From an uncultured Collinsella sp. (GTDB lineage: Bacteria; Actinomycetota; Coriobacteriia; Coriobacteriales; Coriobacteriaceae): DNA of 6,108 nt. How positions within the stretch are numbered: position 1 is the stretch's first letter; every line of letters starts with the position of its first letter. The notes under the pieces were generated by a model. The model was not told where the DNA came from. It ran no database searches and saw only the letters and a list, made by a program, of their open reading frames with translations. The translations under genes were made by a program, and so were the position numbers. The stretch is taken from contig URAQ01000107.1 of the NCBI GenBank assembly GCA_900545875.1, forward strand, positions 1-6,108, read 5' to 3'. Shown here in pieces: positions 5,220 through 6,108 of this stretch.

Positions 5220-5507
5220 ATGAGGGACCCCAGGCACCCGAGGCATTTCACCGACGAGTTCAAGAGGCAGATAGTCGACCTCTACAACGCCGGCAAGCCC
5301 AAGCGCGAGATCATGGACGAGTACGACCTCGGCAAGAGCACCGTGGAGAGGTGGATCAAGTCGATAAACGCGACCGGCTCGCCGCGCGCCGCGTGCAACC
5401 GCACGCCCGAGCAGAACCGGATCCTGGAGCTCGAGCGCGAGAACCGCAGGCTCCGGATGGAGGTCGACGTCTTAAAACAGGCGGCGCTGATATACGCTCG
5501 AAAGTGA
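5220..5507 (+). CDS. IS3-family transposase OrfA
   Basis: DNA-binding subunit of an IS3-family transposase, which recognises the element's ends. The ATG at 5220 has GGGAGGG six bases upstream and gives 95 aa, typical for OrfA; the frame is open further upstream, but that part reads through the IS110 noncoding DNA. Residues 10-45 (FTDEFKRQIVDLYNAGKPKR, then EYDLGKSTVERWI) form the HTH_Tnp_1 helix-turn-helix. Residues ~62-90 (PEQNRILELERENRRLRMEV) form the leucine-zipper coiled coil that pairs OrfA with OrfAB. The TGA at 5505-5507 overlaps a GTG that starts orfB in the -1 frame. Six of 14 Arg codons are AGG, while pepT uses none in 15. Confidence 0.92.
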   Translation: MRDPRHPRHFTDEFKRQIVDLYNAGKPKREIMDEYDLGKSTVERWIKSINATGSPRAACNRTPEQNRILELERENRRLRMEVDVLKQAALIYARK

Positions 5508-6108
5508 GGGCCATAGCGGCCAACGAGGGCCGCTACCCCATATCAGCGCAGTGCAGGCTCCTCGGCGTCGCGAGGTCGACGTACTACTCCATGCGCTCGC
5601 GGGCCGACCGGCCCGCCGCGCCGGACCCCGCCGCGCCGGCCGTGGTCGCGGCCCACGCCGCCAGCAAGGGCCGGTACGGCTCGCGCAAGATAAAGGCGTC
5701 GCTCGAGAGGTCGGGCGTCACCGTCAGCCGGCGCCGGGTCTGCCGCATCATGAGGGAGAACGGCCTGGTCAGCGCATACGGCAGGAAGAGGTTCAAGGTG
5801 CACCCCGGGGCGGTCAACGAGGCCGACGTGCCCAACGTCGTCGCGCGCGGCTTCGGCGGCAGGGCGCCGCGCACCCATATATGCAGCGACCTGACCTACG
5901 TGCGCGTCGGGGCCTCGTGGAACTACGTCTGCCTGCTCGTCGACCTCTACAACAGGGAGATCGTCGGCCACTCCGCCGGGCCCAGGAAGGACGCCCGGCT
6001 GGTCAAGTCGGCGTTCGCGACGCTCTCCTTCCCCATCTCGGACATCGAGGTCTTCCACACGGACCGCGGCAGCGAGTTCGACAACGCCGAGATCGACCTG
6101 ATGCTCGA
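5504..6108 (+). CDS. IS3-family transposase OrfB, DDE integrase core (3' end outside the window)
   Basis: Catalytic part of the transposase, which cuts and joins DNA ends. It is open from GTG 5504 to the last base, 201 complete codons, with no stop in the window. The N-terminal part has the HTH_21 type segment (RYGSRKIKASLERSGVTVSR, residues 57-76, then VCRIMRENGL). The integrase core (rve) follows: Asp129 in CSDLTYV and Asp187 in HTDRGSEF are the first two acids of the DDE triad, 58 residues apart as usual. The catalytic Glu, expected about 35 residues later, lies past the end. It may be made from the GTG by coupling with orfA, or as an OrfAB fusion by -1 frameshifting; C TTA AAA at 5471-5477 is a possible but imperfect slippery site. 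The reading frame shows no damage in the part seen. Confidence 0.92.
   Translation, partial: MRAIAANEGRYPISAQCRLLGVARSTYYSMRSRADRPAAPDPAAPAVVAAHAASKGRYGSRKIKASLERSGVTVSRRRVCRIMRENGLVSAYGRKRFKVHPGAVNEADVPNVVARGFGGRAPRTHICSDLTYVRVGASWNYVCLLVDLYNREIVGHSAGPRKDARLVKSAFATLSFPISDIEVFHTDRGSEFDNAEIDLML

Larger units (their letters stand above)
5159..6108 (+). mobile_element. IS3-family insertion sequence, left part (runs off the window)
   Basis: The element begins near 5159 with TGGATTGGCTACACTGATG, where the IS110 reading frame loses its family resemblance. It carries the usual two overlapping frames, orfA with a helix-turn-helix and orfB with a DDE integrase core. The exact end is an estimate because the right terminal repeat and the target duplication lie outside the window. 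It is inserted in the same orientation as the IS110 gene it breaks. Confidence 0.85.

Noticed and set aside
5543..6058. Minus-strand open frame of 171 codons opposite IS3 orfB
   Set aside because: Low-complexity Arg/Ala/Gly/Val product antisense to a clear DDE transposase.

Overview
The window looks like chromosomal DNA from a GC-rich Actinomycetota member, most likely a Coriobacteriia gut bacterium of the Collinsella type. The main evidence is the first ~54 bases, which read on the minus strand as the 5' end of a 16S rRNA with Actinomycetota/Coriobacteriia-like bases. The proteins and the actinobacterial-looking rRNA leader motif agree. The genus is an inference and was not searched.

Layout: (1) 1-54, 5' end of a 16S rRNA gene on the minus strand. 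(2) 55-460, a hairpin-rich rrn leader/promoter region with a TTGAGAAC-type antitermination-like motif. (3) 461-1861, minus, a phosphoglucomutase/phosphomannomutase-family enzyme. (4) 2020-2913 and 2924-3346, minus, a two-gene operon of a DtxR/MntR-family metalloregulator followed 10 bases later by a zinc-type homocysteine S-methyltransferase, ending in a strong terminator. (5) 3347-3466, a divergent control region built round a near-perfect 20-bp palindrome. (6) 3467-4714, plus, peptidase T (pepT), with its own terminator. (7) 4781 to the end, an accessory segment. It holds a REP/MITE-like palindrome, then the 5' noncoding part and N-terminus of an IS110-family transposase, cut after about 46 codons by an IS3-family element whose orfA is complete and whose orfB runs off the window.

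The host genes are housekeeping metabolism: sugar-phosphate interconversion, methionine formation under a possible metal-responsive regulator, and tripeptide breakdown. The regulator probably controls its own operon and possibly pepT through the shared palindrome. The mobile segment differs in codon use (AGG arginine codons, absent from pepT) and shows two generations of insertion. The best second-look items are the palindrome in the divergent promoter, the candidate bridge-RNA region ahead of the broken IS110 gene, the symmetric repeat at 4801-4844, and an excess of (TA)n words in a GC-rich sequence.
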